Source of the DNA: Endozoicomonas sp965232255
GTDB lineage: Bacteria; Pseudomonadota; Gammaproteobacteria; Pseudomonadales; Endozoicomonadaceae
Direction of reading: 5' to 3'
DNA: 64,000 nt
NCBI GenBank assembly: GCA_965232255.1
Contig: OZ246962.1
Location: 1,984,001-2,048,000, forward strand
Position numbers and translations under genes: made by a program. This document shows, piece after piece, positions 36,900 through 46,072 of the stretch. Every line of letters starts with the position of its first letter. Position 1 is the stretch's first letter. Below the pieces are notes generated by a model, which was given only the letters and a program-made list of their open reading frames with translations, searched no databases and was not told where the DNA came from.

Positions 36900-37688
36900 A
36901 TGAGTACGGAGCAAATAAACCCGGGGCACGGTGTTCGTTTGTTGCTAATGCTGTTGGCCAGCACTTTGAGTGGAATGTCTATTGCCGCTGCGCCGGTTGA
37001 GGAGTCCATTCCGGTCGGCAGGCGCGGGGCTATGGTGAATACGGTGGTTATTGATAGCCCGGTTATCGCATCCGGTAGCGTTGAGAATCCAACGGCATAC
37101 TTACTTAATACCATTGAACAGTTGCGTCAGGAAGTGATGGAAATGCGTGGTCAACTTGAGGAATACTCCTTTCGTATTGACCAACTGCAACAGGATAGCC
37201 GTGATCGTTATCTTGATCTTGATGATCGTATCTCGCGTCTGAGTGGTTTGGATAAACAGCCTGATTTTCCGACAATCGTGCCATCTGCGGTGCAATCAGA
37301 GCAATTGGCACAACGGGACGAAAAGATAGTTTATGACAATGCATTTGCCCATGTGCGTGCCAAGCGGTTTGATGAAGCCAAGGAAGCGCTGCACAAGCAA
37401 TTGCAAAACTACCCAAAAGGCGCCTACGCGGATAATGCGTATTATTGGCTGGGTGAAGTGGATATGGCGCAGGGGCGTTACGACGATGCCAAAGTTTCCT
37501 TTGAAATAGTGCTTAGAGATTTTCCCGAGAGCCCAAAAGTACCGGACGCTGGCTACAAGTTAGGACGCGTTTATGATTTGCTCGGTAATCCGAGAAAGTC
37601 TCGGGAGTTGCTGTTGACTGTTATCCAGCAACACCCGCAAACGGCTGCCGCCCGATTATCTGAAACGTATTTGGGAACCATGCAGTAG
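36900..37688 (+). CDS. cpoB: Cell division coordinator CpoB (YbgF)
   Basis: A 262-residue periplasmic protein. After the signal sequence comes a coiled-coil segment (LLNTIEQLRQEVMEMRGQLEE ... FRIDQLQQDSRDRYLDLDDRI) for trimerisation, then a C-terminal TPR domain (YDNAFAHVRAKRFDEAKEAL, YPKGAYADNAYYWLGEV, YDDAKVSFEIVLRDFPES, VPDAGYKLGRVYDLLG). In E. coli it links Tol-Pal and PBP1B activity during division. Last gene of the Tol-Pal block. Confidence 0.94.
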   Translation: MSTEQINPGHGVRLLLMLLASTLSGMSIAAAPVEESIPVGRRGAMVNTVVIDSPVIASGSVENPTAYLLNTIEQLRQEVMEMRGQLEEYSFRIDQLQQDSRDRYLDLDDRISRLSGLDKQPDFPTIVPSAVQSEQLAQRDEKIVYDNAFAHVRAKRFDEAKEALHKQLQNYPKGAYADNAYYWLGEVDMAQGRYDDAKVSFEIVLRDFPESPKVPDAGYKLGRVYDLLGNPRKSRELLLTVIQQHPQTAAARLSETYLGTMQ

Positions 37689-37771
37689 GTTCGTTGCCAG
37701 CCATTAAAAGCCCTTTGACATGCTGGTGAGCGTATTTGTGGGAGCTCGTCTTTCAGACAGTGTTTTGCTGT

Positions 37772-38047
37772 TTATTTTGTGTTGCTTCGTGTTGTTTCGT
37801 AGTGCTGGGCTTCTACGGAGTCGCCGCTGACTCTATCTGCCTCGTCTGCCTCTATCTGCCTCGTCTGTCTCGTGTCCCTCGTCTGTGTTGCCTGCGTTGC
37901 TTGTTCGATTGCCAACCGCTTGGTCAAGCTTTCAGTTTTAGCCAGTTGGGATAAAACAGGTGTATTCACGCTGTTATCAATCATGGTATACGGTTTGTTT
38001 TTGCGGAGAACCTTGGCGAACGCTGGTAGATAATCGCCCAAGGACAA
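37772..38047 (-). CDS. Possible 91-codon gene in the cpoB-queE gap
   Basis: A minus-strand frame starting with TTG, product beginning SLGDYLPAFAKVLRKNKPYT, with a Gln/Thr/Arg-rich second half encoded by a CT-rich imperfect repeat (about 37835-37905). No family and no strong ribosome-binding site. The 432-bp gap otherwise shows nothing recognisable. It could be chance. Confidence 0.25.
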   Translation of the reverse strand: MSLGDYLPAFAKVLRKNKPYTMIDNSVNTPVLSQLAKTESLTKRLAIEQATQATQTRDTRQTRQIEADEADRVSGDSVEAQHYETTRSNTK

Positions 38048-38120
38048 TCTGCCTACTTTTTTTTGACTATCTTTTCAGGTAAAAGTTGCCGCTATTTGAT
38101 GTTCGCAAGAGTTGGCTTTG

Positions 38121-38759
38121 ATGCTCAGAGTTGCAGAAATATTTTATTCCCTTCAGGGTGAGACCCGAACGGCCGGTCTGCCCACCGTGTTTGTTCGCCT
38201 GACCGGTTGCCCGCTGCGTTGTCGCTGGTGCGATACTGAGCATGCATTCAAGGGTGGCGAGTTATTGTCTGTAGAGACAGTACTGGCGCAAGTTGCTGAT
38301 TATTCGCCTCGGTATGTCACGGTCACAGGCGGGGAGCCGCTGGCGCAAAAGGCGTGTCTGCCACTGCTTATTGCGCTGGCAGATCAAGGCTACGAGGTTT
38401 CTCTGGAAACCAGCGGCGCCTTGACTCTGGCCCAGGTAGACCCAAGGATTGTGAAGGTGATGGATCTTAAACCGCCTGCCTCGGGCGAATCCCACCGAAA
38501 CCTCTATGAAAATATCCCGCTTCTGGATAAAAAAGATCAGCTGAAGTTTGTTATTGCGGATCGGGGAGATTACGAGTGGTCTGTAGCCAAACTTATCGAA
38601 TATAACCTGTCGGAGCGGGTATCCGATGTGCTGTTTTCGCCCGTCAGCGAATCCATGTCGCCAGAGACGTTGGCTGGCTGGATTCTGGCAGACCGACTGC
38701 CGGTGCGCTTTCAGTTGCAATTGCACCGTATGATCTGGGGTGATCGTATCGGTGTCTGA
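38121..38759 (+). CDS. queE: 7-carboxy-7-deazaguanine synthase
   Basis: A 212-residue radical SAM enzyme of queuosine synthesis. It shows the Cx3Cx2C cluster motif in LTGCPLRCRWCDTEHAF, preceded by the family start LRVAEIFYSLQGETRTAGLP, then TVTGGEPLAQ and VMDLKPPASGES. ATG 38121 is chosen over TTG 38112. It is followed by queC, so two queuosine genes are adjacent. Confidence 0.95.
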   Translation: MLRVAEIFYSLQGETRTAGLPTVFVRLTGCPLRCRWCDTEHAFKGGELLSVETVLAQVADYSPRYVTVTGGEPLAQKACLPLLIALADQGYEVSLETSGALTLAQVDPRIVKVMDLKPPASGESHRNLYENIPLLDKKDQLKFVIADRGDYEWSVAKLIEYNLSERVSDVLFSPVSESMSPETLAGWILADRLPVRFQLQLHRMIWGDRIGV

Positions 38760-38816
38760 CTTGATTCACAGCTGTTTTTTTCGACCAGTCTGACAATAGT
38801 GGCGCAGGTCGGTTTT

Positions 38817-38848
38817 TTTGATTGATATACATTTTGATTGATATACAT
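38817..38848 (+). repeat. Perfect 16-bp tandem duplication upstream of queC
   Basis: Two adjacent copies of TTTGATTGATATACAT end right before the AGAAGG ribosome-binding site of queC. Each copy contains TATACA, a possible -10 element. Confidence 0.85.
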
Positions 38849-38862
38849 AGAAGGTGTCGTAC

Positions 38863-39579
38863 ATGAGCAAAGCAGTCGTTCTGCTATCCGGCGGCCTGGA
38901 CTCGGCAACGGTGTTGGCCATGGCTCGTGCCGAGGGTTATGAGTGTTACTCGGTCAGTTTTGATTATGGCCAGCGTCACCGGGCCGAACTGAATGCTGCT
39001 CGGCGCGTGGCTGAGGCTATGGGAGTTCGGGAACACAAGGTGTTAACGCTCGGCCTGACTGATATTGGCGGTTCGGCGCTGACCGATGACAATATTGAAG
39101 TACCTGACTTTGCTGATCCGCTCAAGGAACAGGCAAGTGTCATCCCGATCACTTACGTGCCGGCCAGAAATACCGTTTTTCTCTCTCTTGCCCTCGGGTG
39201 GGCTGAGGTACTTGGCGCGCGGGATATTTTCATCGGTGCCAACGTGGTGGATTACTCCAATTACCCGGATTGTCGCCCAGAATATCTCAAGGCGTTTGAA
39301 ATCATGGCCAATCTTGCTACTCGAGCCGGAGTTGAAGGTGATCCGTTTCGTATTCACGCACCGCTGATGGACTTGACCAAGGGCGGCATTATTTCTGCCG
39401 GCGTCAAGCTGGGTGTTGATTACGGTATCACTGTCTCCTGCTACCAGGCAGATGCCGAGGGTGCTGCCTGTGGTGTCTGCGACAGCTGTAGCTACCGGCG
39501 CAAGGGATTTATGGATGCAGGTGTAGTTGATCCCACGCCTTATCGTGGTATTGCTGAGGCCCAAGTGCTTGTAAATTGA
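38863..39579 (+). CDS. queC: 7-cyano-7-deazaguanine synthase
   Basis: A 238-residue ATP-dependent enzyme converting CDG to preQ0. The PP-loop SGGLDSATVL is at the N-terminus, VSFDYGQRHRAEL follows, and four Cys for zinc lie near the C-terminus (SCYQADAEGAACGVCDSCSYR). AGAAGG lies upstream of ATG 38863. Confidence 0.96.
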   Translation: MSKAVVLLSGGLDSATVLAMARAEGYECYSVSFDYGQRHRAELNAARRVAEAMGVREHKVLTLGLTDIGGSALTDDNIEVPDFADPLKEQASVIPITYVPARNTVFLSLALGWAEVLGARDIFIGANVVDYSNYPDCRPEYLKAFEIMANLATRAGVEGDPFRIHAPLMDLTKGGIISAGVKLGVDYGITVSCYQADAEGAACGVCDSCSYRRKGFMDAGVVDPTPYRGIAEAQVLVN

Positions 39580-39606
39580 GCTATGCCGGGTATAATCACC
39601 GGCGTC

Positions 39607-39682
39607 GGGTCGTTAGCTCAGTTGGTAGAGCAGTTGGCTTTTAACCAATTGGTCGTAGGTTCGAATCCTACACGACCCACCA
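39607..39682 (+). tRNA. tRNA-Lys (UUU)
   Basis: 76 nt including an encoded CCA. The acceptor stem GGGTCGT/ACGACCC pairs fully, the anticodon loop CTTTTAA carries TTT, and the T arm has GGTTCGAATCC. The sequence is nearly identical to E. coli tRNA-Lys. Confidence 0.98.
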
Positions 39683-39800
39683 CTTCTTTTTGGGCGTCCG
39701 CCCCTTGTGTAATCCGCAAGCGCACTAAAAAATCAATGTCCATGTTGGGCTGACTTACCTGTGTTAGACTTCGTGCCATGTTTACCGCAGTGCTATACGT

Positions 39801-40853
39801 ATGAATGCAGTGACAGACAGAACAATCGGTCAGGCTCACCTGCACAAGACTCAGCAGTTGTTGGATCCAAACGCAGAAAAAGCCGCGAAAATTCGTATTA
39901 AACAGCTTCTTGAGTCACTGGATGCGGTTCTGGTGGCGCACTTCTACACTGACCCCGTTATTCAGCAGCTGGCCGATGAGACTGGCGGTTGTGTTGCCGA
40001 CTCCCTGGAAATGGCTCGTTTTGGCACGCGCCACAGCGCTAAAACGCTGGTGGTGGCCGGCGTGCGTTTTATGGGGGAGACGGCGAAAATTCTTAGCCCG
40101 GAAAAACAGGTGTTGATGCCCTCTTTAAAGGCAGAGTGTTCTCTTGATCTTGGCTGTCCAGCCAAAGAGTTCTCCGTTTTTTGTGATCAGTATCCTGAGC
40201 GAACCGTCGTCGTCTATGCCAACACCTCGGCAGCGGTAAAAGCTAGGGCAGACTGGGTAGTTACCTCAAGTTGTGCGCTGGAGATTGTTGACGAGCTTGA
40301 TGCTCAAGGTAAGGCGATCATCTGGGGACCGGATAAATATCTTGGCAACTACATTCACCAAAAAACGGGTGCCGATATGCTACTCTGGCAGGGCAGCTGT
40401 ATTGTCCATGAAGAGTTCAAGGCCAAGGGGATAGAAGATCTCAAAAGCATTCATCCCAATGCTGCCGTGTTGGTACATCCGGAGTCGCCCGAAGCGGTGG
40501 TAGCGCTGGCCGATGTGGTTGGCTCAACCAGCCGTTTACTACAGGCCACCCAGTCGCTGCCAAACGACACTTTCATCGTTGCCACTGATCGTGGGATTTT
40601 CTACAAAATGCAACAGCTGTCGCCAGCAAAGCAGTTTATTGAGGCACCCACGGCTGGCCACGGTGCCACCTGCCGCAGTTGTGCCCATTGTCCGTGGATG
40701 GCGATGAACACACTGGATGCTTTGCTCGCATGTCTGGAAAACCCGAGCGAGCTGAATCTCATCGAGATCGACAACGCGCTGCGTGACAGAGCGTTGATGC
40801 CACTGCAGCGCATGCTTGATTTTACAGCAGGTAACAGAGTCTATGGTGGGTAG
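39801..40853 (+). CDS. nadA: Quinolinate synthase
   Basis: A 350-residue [4Fe-4S] enzyme condensing iminoaspartate and dihydroxyacetone phosphate in NAD synthesis. Signatures: VAHFYTDPVIQQLADETGGCVADSLEMAR, VVAGVRFMGETAKIL, MPSLKAECSLDLGC, WGPDKYLGNYI, VHPESPEAV and the Cys-containing HGATCRSCAHCPWMAMN. Cluster Cys residues at the three expected places are visible. It converges with bepA. Confidence 0.96.
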   Translation: MNAVTDRTIGQAHLHKTQQLLDPNAEKAAKIRIKQLLESLDAVLVAHFYTDPVIQQLADETGGCVADSLEMARFGTRHSAKTLVVAGVRFMGETAKILSPEKQVLMPSLKAECSLDLGCPAKEFSVFCDQYPERTVVVYANTSAAVKARADWVVTSSCALEIVDELDAQGKAIIWGPDKYLGNYIHQKTGADMLLWQGSCIVHEEFKAKGIEDLKSIHPNAAVLVHPESPEAVVALADVVGSTSRLLQATQSLPNDTFIVATDRGIFYKMQQLSPAKQFIEAPTAGHGATCRSCAHCPWMAMNTLDALLACLENPSELNLIEIDNALRDRALMPLQRMLDFTAGNRVYGG

Positions 40854-40880
40854 GTTTGCCTCCATAGCCACACATTTGCC

Positions 40881-42377
40881 TCAGGAGTTGCGTATTTTCT
40901 GTCGGTAGTTGTGAATATCCGTCAGCTTCTGCTGCAACTTGGCTTTCAGGGCAAAGTTGCCATCAGCCATTTTTACCGCGTATTGCAAGTGCTTGATTGC
41001 ATCGTCGGTATTGCCATTAAGGAAGTAGTATTCGGCCCTTGATTGGTGCAGGCCAACAATATCACCGGCTAGGCCTTGTACTTCAGCCAGTTCAAACCAG
41101 ATGTCCGGGTCTTCCGGGCGCAGCCGACTGAGTCTTTGCAGGACGCGCCGGGCAGCGGCATAGTTCTTCTGTTTCAGTAAAATTTCCGCTTGTGCAGCCA
41201 TCAGCGGGTAGTCGTTCGGGTGCGATTTCAGGGCCTGGTCAATCTGCATCAGTCCATCTTTAGTGTTGCCCGTATCGGCAGCCAGCAATGCCTGAGTGAT
41301 GATCAGGTGCTGATTGTCCGGGTAACGCTGTCGCAGCCATTTCAGCTGTGTTTGTGCTTCCGGATAGTTGCGGGTTCTCATGCTGGCCAGGGCCAGCCCA
41401 TAGCGAGCGGTGGCGGAGGAGGGGGTAGTGGTCACCTGTTTTTGCAGCTGCCTGGCCATGCCATTGGGATTGTCATTGCTCAGGACGGCTGCACGCACTC
41501 TCATTAGCTGGTAATCCAGTGAGCCGGTGGTGGCGGTCAGTTGCTGGACAGACATCTGGTCGGCCCGCGCCCGGGAGCTGGCGATACGATTCTCCGTGAC
41601 CGGGTGAGTGAGCAAGAACTCTGGTGGTCGGCTGCCATAGAGGCTGGCCTTGTTCATCTCTTCAAAGATTTCTGGCATGGCCTGCGGATCGAAGCCAGCC
41701 TTGGCCAGGGTCGTTATGCCAAGATTATCTGCTTCTCGTTCAAATTGTCGGCTGAAACGCAGTCGGGCACTTTGCATGCCGGCAACGGCTGAGGTCAAGG
41801 CGGCGGTGCCGGCATCGCCACCGGCGGTGGCCATAATCAGGATGGAGCCAAGAATGGCTGCGGCATTGGGAATGGTGTTGTTGCGTGCTTCTTCAATGTT
41901 GCGGGCATAGTGGCGCTGGCTCAGGTGCGCCAATTCGTGAGCCAACACTGCAGCAAACTGAGCTTCGGTTTTTGCATGGATAAACAGACCGGTATTAACG
42001 CCGATGATCCCGCCGGGAGCAGCAAAGGCATTGAGATCCGGACTATCGATGACCAAGGTGATTAGCCGATGGTCTTGCACATCACTGACAACAGCCAGCC
42101 GCTGGATCAGGCTTTCGAGATACTCCTTCAGTTGCGGGTCTGAAACCATAGGGGTTTGGTTGCGCAGCGCCTTGAGCCATATACGTCCGAGTTCGTATTC
42201 TTGCTGTCTTGAAATAATGCCTGACGTCGTATCACCAAGGCTTGGCAGGTTAAAGGTGCCGGAGAGTCCGGGCGAATTCACCGTAGCTGCTGCGCCATTG
42301 GCCGCCGAACTTGCTGTGCTGGGATGGGTTGCCAGGGTTGCCGTCAAGATAAGCGCCGACAAGATGCCCGCTTTCAT
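40881..42377 (-). CDS. bepA: M48-family periplasmic metalloprotease, BepA-like
   Basis: A 498-residue protein with a signal peptide (ILSALILTATLATHPSTASS). The zinc-protease motif is HELAHLSQRH, with a downstream Glu in READNLGITTLAKAGFD. The C-terminal half holds TPR repeats (ALASMRTRNYPEAQTQLKWL, YPLMAAQAEILLKQKNYAAARRVL). E. coli BepA acts in outer-membrane barrel assembly quality control. ATG 42377 follows AGGAG by 12 bases. Divergent from the TusA-like gene. Confidence 0.92.
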   Translation of the reverse strand: MKAGILSALILTATLATHPSTASSAANGAAATVNSPGLSGTFNLPSLGDTTSGIISRQQEYELGRIWLKALRNQTPMVSDPQLKEYLESLIQRLAVVSDVQDHRLITLVIDSPDLNAFAAPGGIIGVNTGLFIHAKTEAQFAAVLAHELAHLSQRHYARNIEEARNNTIPNAAAILGSILIMATAGGDAGTAALTSAVAGMQSARLRFSRQFEREADNLGITTLAKAGFDPQAMPEIFEEMNKASLYGSRPPEFLLTHPVTENRIASSRARADQMSVQQLTATTGSLDYQLMRVRAAVLSNDNPNGMARQLQKQVTTTPSSATARYGLALASMRTRNYPEAQTQLKWLRQRYPDNQHLIITQALLAADTGNTKDGLMQIDQALKSHPNDYPLMAAQAEILLKQKNYAAARRVLQRLSRLRPEDPDIWFELAEVQGLAGDIVGLHQSRAEYYFLNGNTDDAIKHLQYAVKMADGNFALKAKLQQKLTDIHNYRQKIRNS

Positions 42378-42503
42378 AGAATATTCATACTCCTGATTTC
42401 TGCGGTACACTTTACCACGCTTTGTCGTGCCGCTGAGTGTTATTTACCGCGACCGTCACAACAGGTTTTACGGGATGTTTTGCTTTTATGGGGAGCTTTG
42501 ACG

Positions 42504-42746
42504 ATGGAACCGACAACTGTGCATGTTGACCAGGAGCTGGATCTTAAGGGGTTGTCCTGCCCATTGCCGCTACTGAAAGCTAAACAAGCCTTGAGCAAAA
42601 TGCGTTCAGGGCAGGTGATCCGGGTGTACGCCACTGACCCAGGTTCAGTGCGTGATTTTGCCAGTTTTGCCCGCATCAGCGGCCATGTGCTGTTGGTCAG
42701 CGAAGAACACCAGGGCCTTTACATTCATACGTTGCAGCATAAATAA
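42504..42746 (+). CDS. TusA-family sulfurtransferase-like protein
   Basis: An 80-residue protein with the TusA signature LDLKGLSCPLPLLKAKQAL, in which the Cys carries the persulfide, and VIRVYATDPGSVRDFASFA. A GGGGAG site precedes ATG 42504. The order bepA, tusA-like, perM-like, bcp, dapA, bamC matches pseudomonads. It could act in sulfur transfer for cofactor or tRNA modification. Confidence 0.9.
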   Translation: MEPTTVHVDQELDLKGLSCPLPLLKAKQALSKMRSGQVIRVYATDPGSVRDFASFARISGHVLLVSEEHQGLYIHTLQHK

Positions 42747-42770
42747 ACCAAACCGGGTACGGAGTCTTGC

Positions 42771-43835
42771 ATGCTGAAGGTTATCAAGGGGTGGTTGCAC
42801 AGTTATCTTTCCGATCAGGAGGCGATCGTACTGCTATTAATTTTGCTGGCTGGCTTTGTGGTGATTCTGACCATGGGCACCATGCTGGCACCGGTACTGG
42901 CCGCCCTGGTATTTGCGTTTTTGCTGCAAGGGATTGTGAGCTGGTTAGAGCGCCGACACGTACCGCACCTGGCGGCAGTCACCTTGGTATTTACCGGCTT
43001 TCTGGCTCTGTTACTGTTGGTTATCCTGGTGGTTATCCCGCTGGTCTGGGAACAGGTGACCCATCTGTTGAATGCCGCGCCGGGCATGGTTCGTGAAGGA
43101 CAGGCATTACTGGTCAGCCTGCCAGATATGTATCCGGGGTTTGTCTCTGAGCAACAAGTCATGTTGTTGGTTGCTGCTATCAATAAACACCTTACTGACT
43201 TCGGTCAGTGGGCATTCTCTTTTTCGCTGTCAAAAATCCCCGGCATTGTGGCTCTGCTGGTCTACCTGATTCTGGTGCCCATTCTGGTATTTTTCTTTTT
43301 GAAGGACAAGGACGTACTGCTGCGCTGGGTGGCGGCCGTGTTACCGCGCCGTCGCCGCTTGATTGACCAGGTGGCCAATGAAATGAATGAGCAGATTGCT
43401 AATTACATCCGCGGCAAAGCCATTGAGATTGTCATTGTTGGCGGGGTCAGTTACGTGTTGTTTGCCATTATGGGACTGAACTATTCAGCGCTACTGGCGG
43501 TGATGGTGGGTTTTTCTGTGGTGGTTCCCTACATTGGCGCTACCGTTGTTACCATACCGGTGGCATTGATCGGTTTCTTTCAGTGGGGGCTGGATGATCA
43601 GTTTATTGTGTTGCTGGTGGCCTACGGCATTATCCAGGCGTTGGACGGCAATGTTCTGGTACCTTTGTTGTTTTCTGAAGCGGTTAACCTCCACCCCGTA
43701 GCAATCATTCTGGCTGTGTTGGTCTTTGGTGGTCTGTGGGGATTTTGGGGTGTCTTCTTTGCCATTCCTCTGGCGACGTTATTCAAGGCAGTAATGAACG
43801 CCTGGCCAACCGTTGTTGAGGCGGAGTCGAACTGA
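42771..43835 (+). CDS. AI-2E family transporter, second PerM-like paralogue
   Basis: A 354-residue membrane protein with about eight helices, the same family as 7969-9042. Signatures: APVLAALVFAFLLQGIVSWLERR, LILVPILVFFFLKDKD, VVPYIGATVVTIPVALIGFFQWG and LLFSEAVNLHPVAIILAVLVFGGLWGFWG. Substrate unknown. It starts 24 bp after the TusA-like gene and converges with bcp. Confidence 0.9.
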   Translation: MLKVIKGWLHSYLSDQEAIVLLLILLAGFVVILTMGTMLAPVLAALVFAFLLQGIVSWLERRHVPHLAAVTLVFTGFLALLLLVILVVIPLVWEQVTHLLNAAPGMVREGQALLVSLPDMYPGFVSEQQVMLLVAAINKHLTDFGQWAFSFSLSKIPGIVALLVYLILVPILVFFFLKDKDVLLRWVAAVLPRRRRLIDQVANEMNEQIANYIRGKAIEIVIVGGVSYVLFAIMGLNYSALLAVMVGFSVVVPYIGATVVTIPVALIGFFQWGLDDQFIVLLVAYGIIQALDGNVLVPLLFSEAVNLHPVAIILAVLVFGGLWGFWGVFFAIPLATLFKAVMNAWPTVVEAESN

Positions 43836-43979
43836 GCCGCTTATTGGTGCTGCTAGTGTGGCACCGCAAGAAATCGCAGGCACGCGTTTCAACAAAACTG
43901 CCCGAACGCTATCTTGCGGCCCGAGCGGTCAGGATGATATAGCTTCCTGCATGGCCGGGCTGCGTTATATCCGAGGCGA

Positions 43980-44483
43980 TCACTCCTCTTCGTCACGCAC
44001 CCCTTGTTGTGCCCGGGCATCAACCATCTGCGCCGCCTGCAAGACATCCTCAACATGTCCTTTAATGCGTACCTTACGCCACTCATGCTGGAGCACGCCG
44101 TTGCTGTCAATCAAGAAAGTGCTGCGTTCAATTCCCATATATTCCTTGCCATACATTTGTTTGAGTTTGATGACATCAAACAGTTGGCACAGCGTTTCAT
44201 CCTGATCAGAGATCAGCTCAAACGGGAATTCATGTTTGGCTCGAAAGTTATCATGGGCTTTCATGCTGTCTTTGGATACGCCGAATATCAGGGTGTCAGA
44301 CGCCTGGAATTGCTCGTAGAGATCTCTGAATGCCTGTCCTTCGCTGGTGCAGCCAGGAGTGTTGTCCTTCGGATAGAAAAACAGCACCACTTTGTGGCCT
44401 TTGAGTTCAGAGAGTTTTACGGTGGTGTTGCCAGTTGCCAGGGCAGTGAAGTCAGGAACGGGTTGACCCAAGGTTACGCTCAT
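43980..44483 (-). CDS. bcp: Thiol peroxidase Bcp (peroxiredoxin)
   Basis: A 167-residue peroxiredoxin. The peroxidatic Cys is in FFYPKDNTPGCTSEGQAFRD, and KVRIKGHVEDVLQA closes the fold. The resolving Cys that E. coli Bcp has five residues later is absent (Gly-Gln-Ala here), so a 1-Cys mechanism, or use of the Cys in ETLCQLF, is possible. AAGGAT precedes ATG 44483. Confidence 0.94.
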   Translation of the reverse strand: MSVTLGQPVPDFTALATGNTTVKLSELKGHKVVLFFYPKDNTPGCTSEGQAFRDLYEQFQASDTLIFGVSKDSMKAHDNFRAKHEFPFELISDQDETLCQLFDVIKLKQMYGKEYMGIERSTFLIDSNGVLQHEWRKVRIKGHVEDVLQAAQMVDARAQQGVRDEEE

Positions 44484-44644
44484 GTTTTATCCTTAGTCGC
44501 TCTCGCTTAGTCATTATTAAATCGAAGACAGTGTAAACCATCATGGGGAAAAAACAGGCCACGCAATTATTTGCTATTTGCCCTTACTGTTTGCCTGCAC
44601 AAAAATAACGCCATGTGTTGGTATGGTAAAGATGGTCAGGGAGA

Positions 44645-45007
44645 CTACCGTTTTGGCGTATGACCCGGCAAATTAACTATACTACCATCGTCTTTTGGTT
44701 TTTTGCGGGCACCATAGCCTGACAGTTTGCAGTCGATTTGGTGATTGAAGGCATCGGTAAAACAGGATTGCAGCTCGTGGAGAAAGGCTTCTTTATTTTT
44801 ATTGCCCTTGAGTTCCTTCTGGTCGTGCACACTTTCCAGCATGAAGGTGATATGGATTGCAGCTGCGTCGATCAGTGAGTCGCCAATCAATGAGTCTTTG
44901 AAGTTCTCTTTTTTCAGGCAGCCCCTCTCGGCTGATTGTCCAGTATGCGTGATGATAATGCTATTGCGTAGGCGTTCGGCCATGGCTTCGATTGCAATAT
45001 TGTCCAA
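44645..45007 (-). CDS. Hypothetical 120-residue protein
   Basis: TTG start after GAGGACAGG. The product is helical and charged, with MAERLRNSIIITHTGQSAERG near the N-terminus and a basic tail (ARKKPKDDG). No family is recognised and no signal peptide or membrane helix is seen. In pseudomonads a GcvR-like gene occupies the slot between bcp and dapA; no GcvR similarity is visible here. Confidence 0.45.
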   Translation of the reverse strand: MDNIAIEAMAERLRNSIIITHTGQSAERGCLKKENFKDSLIGDSLIDAAAIHITFMLESVHDQKELKGNKNKEAFLHELQSCFTDAFNHQIDCKLSGYGARKKPKDDGSIVNLPGHTPKR

Positions 45008-45196
45008 AACCTGTCCTCGGTGTTGCTGTTAAAAAGTTGCTGTTAAAAAATAGTTTTTTATTTCTTCTGACTGACAAGGCAACACATAGTTCCATGATTA
45101 CAGGGCCGACCATCGTTGGCGATGATTCAATCCGGCCTTGTGCATATCAGGGGGCATGAGTAACATTACGCAGGTTTCTGTCTTAGGAGTGAATCG

Positions 45197-46072
45197 ATGA
45201 TTACCGGGAGTCTGGTGGCAATAGTTACCCCCATGTTTGGTAATGGTGAGCCAGACTGGGAGCGTATGCATGCACTGGTTGAGCATCACATTGACCAGGG
45301 AACCGACGGGATTGTGGTGGTGGGCACCACGGGTGAGTCTGCGACGCTGACTGCCAGAGAGCACAGTGAAGCCATCAAGCGTATGGTGGATCAGGTAAAT
45401 GGCCGTATTCCGGTGATTGCCGGGACTGGCTCCAACTCCACCGCCGATGCTGTCTACCTGACGGCCGAGGCTCGTACTCTGGGTGTGGATGCCTGCCTGC
45501 TGGTGACACCTTACTACAACAAGCCGACCCAGGAAGGGCTGTATCTGCACTATAAGACAGTGGCTGAATCGGTGGCGATTCCCCAGATTCTCTACAATGT
45601 GCCAGGGCGTACCGGCGTTGACCTGCTGCCGGAAACCGTTGGTCGGTTGAGCCAGCTGGACAATATTGTCGGCATTAAAGAAGCCACCGGCATTGTTGAG
45701 CGTGGCCGTCAGATTCGGGCACTGTGTGGTGATGATTTTGCCATCTACTCCGGCGATGACGCTACCGGTATGGAATTGATGCTACAAGGCGCCAATGGTG
45801 TTATCTCGGTGGTGAATAATGTCGCCCCGAAAATTATGCACAATCTGTGCGTAGCGGCCATGAACGGTGACCGATACCAGGCAGAAACACTCAATGCCCA
45901 TATTGCTGCATTGAGCAGCGCACTTTTCCTGGAAGCCAACCCGATTCCGGTAAAATGGGCACTCCAGGAGATGGGGATGATTCAGGACGGTATCCGCCTG
46001 CCATTAACGCCCCTGTCTGAGTGTTATCACAACGACGTTAGAAATGCGCTTAAAGTGGCGGAGTTAATTTGA
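45197..46072 (+). CDS. dapA: 4-hydroxy-tetrahydrodipicolinate synthase
   Basis: A 291-residue TIM-barrel aldolase condensing pyruvate and aspartate semialdehyde, the first lysine/diaminopimelate step. Signatures: GTDGIVVVGTTGESATL, VTPYYNKPTQEGLY with the catalytic Tyr, YNVPGRTGVDL, and GIKEATG with the Schiff-base Lys. TAGGAG lies upstream. bamC overlaps its stop codon. Confidence 0.97.
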   Translation: MITGSLVAIVTPMFGNGEPDWERMHALVEHHIDQGTDGIVVVGTTGESATLTAREHSEAIKRMVDQVNGRIPVIAGTGSNSTADAVYLTAEARTLGVDACLLVTPYYNKPTQEGLYLHYKTVAESVAIPQILYNVPGRTGVDLLPETVGRLSQLDNIVGIKEATGIVERGRQIRALCGDDFAIYSGDDATGMELMLQGANGVISVVNNVAPKIMHNLCVAAMNGDRYQAETLNAHIAALSSALFLEANPIPVKWALQEMGMIQDGIRLPLTPLSECYHNDVRNALKVAELI

